DNA from: Acidobacteriota bacterium
GTDB lineage: Bacteria > Acidobacteriota > Terriglobia > UBA7540
Length of the DNA: 9,650 nt
Direction: 5' to 3'
Assembly: GCA_021786455.1 (NCBI GenBank)
Contig: JAJYNF010000263.1
Span: 1-9,650, forward strand
Shown: positions 7,389 through 9,650 of the stretch, one piece after another
Layout: every line of letters starts with the position of its first letter
How positions within the stretch are numbered: position 1 is the stretch's first letter
Notes under the pieces: generated by a model
What the model saw: only the letters and a program-made list of their open reading frames with translations
The model's database searches: none
What the model was told of the DNA's origin: nothing
Made by a program: the position numbers and the translations under genes

Positions 7389-7557
7389 GTTAACGCCCTT
7401 ATGGTGACAGAGCGCGAAAGAGCTTGCAACGCGAAGTCGAGCCGAGCTATGCCCCGGCCTCGCGGATAGCGGTGCGGCAATCCCTTCGGAAGGATGTTGC
7501 GGCAAGCGCCCATTGAGGGGGCTCGAAGCCGCAGCACCTCCAAAGGACACTTTGGAT
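7389..7557 (-). other. Spacer between lutA-like gene and recJ
   Basis: These 169 bases have no convincing gene. On the minus strand the recJ frame is open through most of it, but the translated residues are Ala/Ser/Pro/Arg-rich and unlike any RecJ part. There is a hairpin next to the lutA-like stop (see separate entry) and the recJ ribosome site at 7396-7400. The only promoter-like match is TTGCAA at 7424-7429, without a good -10 element at the right distance, so a recJ promoter may lie here but I cannot place it. Confidence 0.4.
7539..7556 (-). terminator. Perfect hairpin just after the lutA-like stop
   Basis: Exact 7-base arms TCCAAAG / CTTTGGA with a 4-base loop begin one base after the TGA of the lutA-like gene. 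No T-run follows on the minus strand (the next bases are GGTGCTGCGG), so this is not a standard intrinsic terminator. It may mark the 3' end of the upstream transcript or protect it from exonucleases; that is inference. Confidence 0.25.
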
Positions 7558-8280
7558 TCATTCCTGTTGAGTCAGCAGTTCCGCCAGGTGGAGGGTCTTG
7601 AGCGGCAGCCGCTCGCGGTGAATGGTTCCGGCAAGATGCATCAGGCAGCCGGAATCGTTCGCCACCAGGTATTCCGCGCCCGCTTCGAGCGCGGCGCGCG
7701 CCTTGTCGGCGGCCATCGCCACGGAGACTTCCGGAAATTTTACCGAAAACGTCCCCCCGAAGCCGCAGCACAGCTTGAAGTCCTGCATCTCTACCAGTTC
7801 GATGCCGCGCACGGCGCGCAGCAGCCGCCGCGGCTCGTCTTCCACGCCCAACTCGCGCAGCAGGTGGCAGGCGTCGTGGTAGGTGACGCGGTGAGGGAAA
7901 CTCGCGCCCACGTCTTCCACGTGCGCCACGTTGACCAGAAACTCCGACAGCTCGTAAAACTTCTTGCCCAGTTGCTCGGCCTTAGCCAAACGCGGGGGAT
8001 CGTCGGCAAACAATTCCTGATAAAAAACTCGAACCATGGAAGTGCAGGAGCCCGAGGGCGCAACCACGTAATCCACGTCGTCGAACAACTCCAGATTGCG
8101 CGCCGCCACTGCGCGCGCCTCTTCGCCATAGCCGGTGTTAAAAGCCGGCTGGCCGCAGCAGGTCTGAGCGGAGTTGAAGCTTACCGTGGCGCCGACGCGG
8201 CGCAAAAGCTTCGCCGTTTGCTCGCCCACCTGGGGGAAAAACTGGTCGCCGAGACATGTGATGAACAAACCAACCCGCAT
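7558..8280 (-). CDS. lutA: LutA/YkgE-like (Fe-S)-binding protein with two CCG domains
   Basis: 240 residues, the normal LutA length. Two cysteine-rich (CCG) modules are present: Cys9, Cys41-Cys42-Gly43, Cys79 in the first half, and Cys138 (YHDACH), Cys171-Cys172-Gly173 (LCCGFGGTFSVKFPE), Cys212 (NDSGCLMH) in the second. The spacing and the phrase CCGFGGTFS are typical of LutA and of the C-terminal half of glycolate oxidase subunit GlcF; the whole-protein length fits LutA. In Bacillus subtilis LutABC oxidises L-lactate to pyruvate, with LutA an iron-sulfur electron carrier or heterodisulfide-reductase-like subunit in the cytosol. Here there is no lutB or lutC on either side, so the partner must lie elsewhere or the role differs. 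Start ATG, with GCGAGG four bases upstream. It stands 126 bases after the acetyltransferase gene and 169 before recJ. Confidence 0.88.
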   Translation of the reverse strand: MRVGLFITCLGDQFFPQVGEQTAKLLRRVGATVSFNSAQTCCGQPAFNTGYGEEARAVAARNLELFDDVDYVVAPSGSCTSMVRVFYQELFADDPPRLAKAEQLGKKFYELSEFLVNVAHVEDVGASFPHRVTYHDACHLLRELGVEDEPRRLLRAVRGIELVEMQDFKLCCGFGGTFSVKFPEVSVAMAADKARAALEAGAEYLVANDSGCLMHLAGTIHRERLPLKTLHLAELLTQQE

Positions 8281-8406
8281 TCAACCTCGCCTTCCCCGCC
8301 CTTTGCCGCAGCCATCACCGGAGCTTGGATCTCACCGGCCACCGCGCGGAAACCCTCAACCGGCGAATCCTTGAACTGCTTTCACGTCCGCCGTGAACGC
8401 CCCACG
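8281..8406 (-). other. Spacer between acetyltransferase and lutA-like genes
   Basis: 126 bases without a supported gene. It holds one clear inverted repeat: TTCACG (8381-8386) and CGTGAA (8392-8397), a 6-base stem with a 5-base loop, ten bases after the acetyltransferase stop. No T-run follows, so termination there is only possible. I see no clear sigma-70 promoter in front of the lutA-like gene. Confidence 0.35.
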
Positions 8407-9255
8407 CTACTCAATTTTCCGACGACGGTCAAGCCGCCCGCCCTTGGCAAGCAGGTAAAAGCAGCGGTCAGGGCTGATGCTTCCAGGAGGCATGAAGTCC
8501 TTCACTCGATACCCGGCGACGAAATACCGCTGAAACATTCGCCGCGTTTCCAGTCGCCATCGCCGCGCCAGCGCGAGGTCCTGCTCGCGCATCAGCTCGG
8601 TGTGAGAGGGAATCTCCAAAAGCAAGATGGAATCCCGCAACCCATAGTGAATCCGCCGGTTCTCAAGCCGGCCCCGCGAATTGACTAAGGTCTCATTGAT
8701 GCAAGCTGCCCGCGGTTTCTGTTCTGAGGGCGGGCCGTGCTTTAGGCGTTTCTCAACCTGGCGTGAAGCGATTGCCCAGTGGACGATAAAGCGGTCGCTC
8801 GGCAACCCTTTCTCGATGATGCTGGGAAAATGCCCGTAACAATCTTCCGCATAATTGTCAACTTGGGCCCCCAGGCGATGGATGTTCAGCGCGGCATTCC
8901 GGCTCTGAAGCGGGTCGAAGGTCCAGCCGATGGATCGAACGCCTCGCTCGAGCGCCAATCGGCGGTGGGCCAACTTCATCCGCAAGCCCAATCCCTGATC
9001 TCGATAAGTCGGGTGAACCGCCATCATGTGCGACCAGTGGATCAGTTTCCGGCCATGCTGGCCGAGGAATGCATAAAGGAACCCGGCCAGCTCTTTTCCC
9101 TGCCAAACTCCTAGCACGACACCGCCATATTTCTGCGTGACCGACATCAGTTCGCTTGAAACGCTGATGCTACCCCACACGATTCTTTGAAGCTGCTCGC
9201 ACTCGCGATACTCCTCCTGTCCGCATACCCGCCGCACCTTCGGTGATGGGCTCAT
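8407..9255 (-). CDS. Predicted GNAT-superfamily acetyltransferase (COG3375 type)
   Basis: 282 residues from ATG 9255. The first half is a GNAT fold: a strand-rich N-terminal part with GVVLGVWQGKELAGFLYAF, then motif A, the acetyl-CoA pyrophosphate loop, at about 78-93 (MAVHPTYRDQGLGLRM, pattern RxQGxG), followed by WTFDPLQSRNAALNIHRLGA, which in COG3375 proteins follows motif A. The C-terminal half (about 185-282) is the family's own extension, with VLL-type strands then ALARRWRLETRRMFQRYFVAGYRVKDF. The substrate is unknown; some relatives sit beside N-acylamino-acid racemases or enolase-type enzymes, but none is seen here. A longer form starting at GTG 9303 has its own AAGG site and would add 16 basic/alanine-rich residues. 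I prefer 9255, because the conserved fold begins right after it and GGAG lies nine bases upstream. It lies between the zinc-ribbon and lutA-like genes, same strand. Confidence 0.8.
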   Translation of the reverse strand: MSPSPKVRRVCGQEEYRECEQLQRIVWGSISVSSELMSVTQKYGGVVLGVWQGKELAGFLYAFLGQHGRKLIHWSHMMAVHPTYRDQGLGLRMKLAHRRLALERGVRSIGWTFDPLQSRNAALNIHRLGAQVDNYAEDCYGHFPSIIEKGLPSDRFIVHWAIASRQVEKRLKHGPPSEQKPRAACINETLVNSRGRLENRRIHYGLRDSILLLEIPSHTELMREQDLALARRWRLETRRMFQRYFVAGYRVKDFMPPGSISPDRCFYLLAKGGRLDRRRKIE

Positions 9256-9408
9256 GCGCTTGCGCTCCGCCTGGCTCCGAACACCCGCTGCGCCAACGCT
9301 CACCGGCTGCCTTCAACGCGTAAGGCTCCAGCCCTCGTGAAATCGCGGGATAATCATTTCATTGGGGCGGCAGCCGCCGGTTGTGCCGTGGCCTGAAGGG
9401 CGCGGCGA
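9256..9408 (-). other. Spacer between zinc-ribbon and acetyltransferase genes
   Basis: 153 bases, or 105 if the acetyltransferase starts at GTG 9303. It contains a GC palindrome at 9366-9378 (GGCGGCAGCCGCC on the plus strand) 31 bases after the zinc-ribbon stop. This could form a short hairpin, but it lacks a T-run. No small gene or good promoter is visible. Confidence 0.35.
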
Positions 9409-9627
9409 TTACTCCCCGCACATCCCTCGCCGCGGCGCGCCACAGGGACAAGGCCCGGGCTCATTGAATCTACTTTTGGACGCGCGTCCCGCCACCGCAA
9501 AGACCGACAACACTCGCTCCACGCGCGGGCTAGCGCATTGCTTGCATCGGCCCGGCCCCTCGCCCGAAACTTCGATCCGCTCAAACTCGGCGCCGCAGCT
9601 CTTGCACCGATATTCAAAGATAGGCAT
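9409..9627 (-). CDS. FmdB-family zinc-ribbon protein
   Basis: 72 residues. MPIFEYRCKSCGAEFE opens with the exact family start (MPxYEYxCxxCG), and the zinc ribbon is completed by CKQC: Cys8, Cys11, Cys28 and Cys31 are the likely ligands. The tail holds further cysteines (PGPCPCGAPRRGMCGE), also common in this family. FmdB proteins were named from the formamide/acetamide regulator of Methylophilus, where it is a putative regulator; for most bacteria the role is unknown and the annotation is only structural. The start is ATG 9627, with AAGGAGG nine bases upstream. A TTG further up at 9648 is less likely, because the conserved start lies at 9627. It may be the first gene of the unit visible here, but its promoter would fall beyond the right edge. 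Confidence 0.9.
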   Translation of the reverse strand: MPIFEYRCKSCGAEFERIEVSGEGPGRCKQCASPRVERVLSVFAVAGRASKSRFNEPGPCPCGAPRRGMCGE

Positions 9628-9636
9628 TTTGACTTC

Positions 9637-9643
9637 CCTCCTT
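9637..9643 (-). promoter_or_regulatory. Strong Shine-Dalgarno of the zinc-ribbon gene
   Basis: Read on the minus strand this is AAGGAGG, matching the 16S anti-Shine-Dalgarno, nine bases before ATG 9627. It decides the start of the zinc-ribbon gene and is the strongest ribosome site in the window. Confidence 0.75.
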
Positions 9644-9650
9644 CGCAATA

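Noticed and set aside
7398..7429. Possible sigma-70 promoter (TTGCAA with CACCAT or CATAAG) in front of recJ.
   Set aside because: The -10 match is poor at 17-base spacing, and the better hexamer overlaps the ribosome site.
7389..7550. A longer recJ start at GTG 7550.
   Set aside because: The extra residues look unlike RecJ, and ATG 7388 has a good AAGGG ribosome site and matches the family start.
7513..8688. A 391-residue plus-strand open frame opposite the lutA-like and acetyltransferase genes.
   Set aside because: It is antisense to two genes with clear family motifs, shows no recognisable domain and is a common artefact of GC-rich coding DNA.
9366..9378. GC palindrome after the zinc-ribbon gene as a terminator or operator.
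   Set aside because: Only a tiny loop, no T-run and low complexity; chance is a sufficient explanation.

Overview
The window holds nine protein-coding genes. All read on the minus strand, so the direction of transcription runs from high to low coordinates. They are tightly packed and GC-rich. I see no RNA gene, insertion sequence, CRISPR array or phage gene. The presence of LPS-export genes (lptB and a large LptC/LptA-like protein) shows a diderm, LPS-making bacterium. The style of several proteins (an LptC/OstA-type protein of 779 residues, a COG3375-type acetyltransferase, a RapZ P-loop ending in Gly-Lys-Gly) reminds me of Acidobacteriota, but that taxon call is inference from memory and was not searched.

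Upstream part (9650 down to about 7558): a small FmdB-type zinc ribbon with a near-perfect Shine-Dalgarno sequence, a two-part GNAT acetyltransferase of the COG3375 type, and a LutA-like protein with two cysteine-rich CCG modules. The LutA-like gene has no lutB or lutC beside it here.

Core part (7388 down to 1): recJ; a 779-residue membrane-anchored LptC/LptA-like protein; lptB (6 bp gap); rpoN, sigma-54 (its start overlaps the lptB stop); a long-form hibernation promoting factor hpf; and the first 135 codons of rapZ, which runs off the left edge. The order lpt - lptB - rpoN - hpf - rapZ is the known cell-envelope/sigma-54 cluster of Proteobacteria, but here ptsN is missing between hpf and rapZ. 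LptB energises LPS extraction at the inner membrane and the LptC/A-like protein would carry LPS through the periplasm. RpoN, HPF and RapZ are regulators of transcription, ribosome dormancy and (in enterobacteria) amino-sugar synthesis.

I found no clearly new multi-gene system. The points most worth a second look are the giant LptC-LptA-type fusion with its repeated beta-strand units, the altered P-loop of RapZ, the paired hairpins between hpf and rapZ, the glutamine-poor region I of RpoN, and the lone LutA-like protein next to an acetyltransferase. No gap between genes exceeds 300 bases; the largest are 169 bases (7389-7557) and 153 bases (9256-9408).
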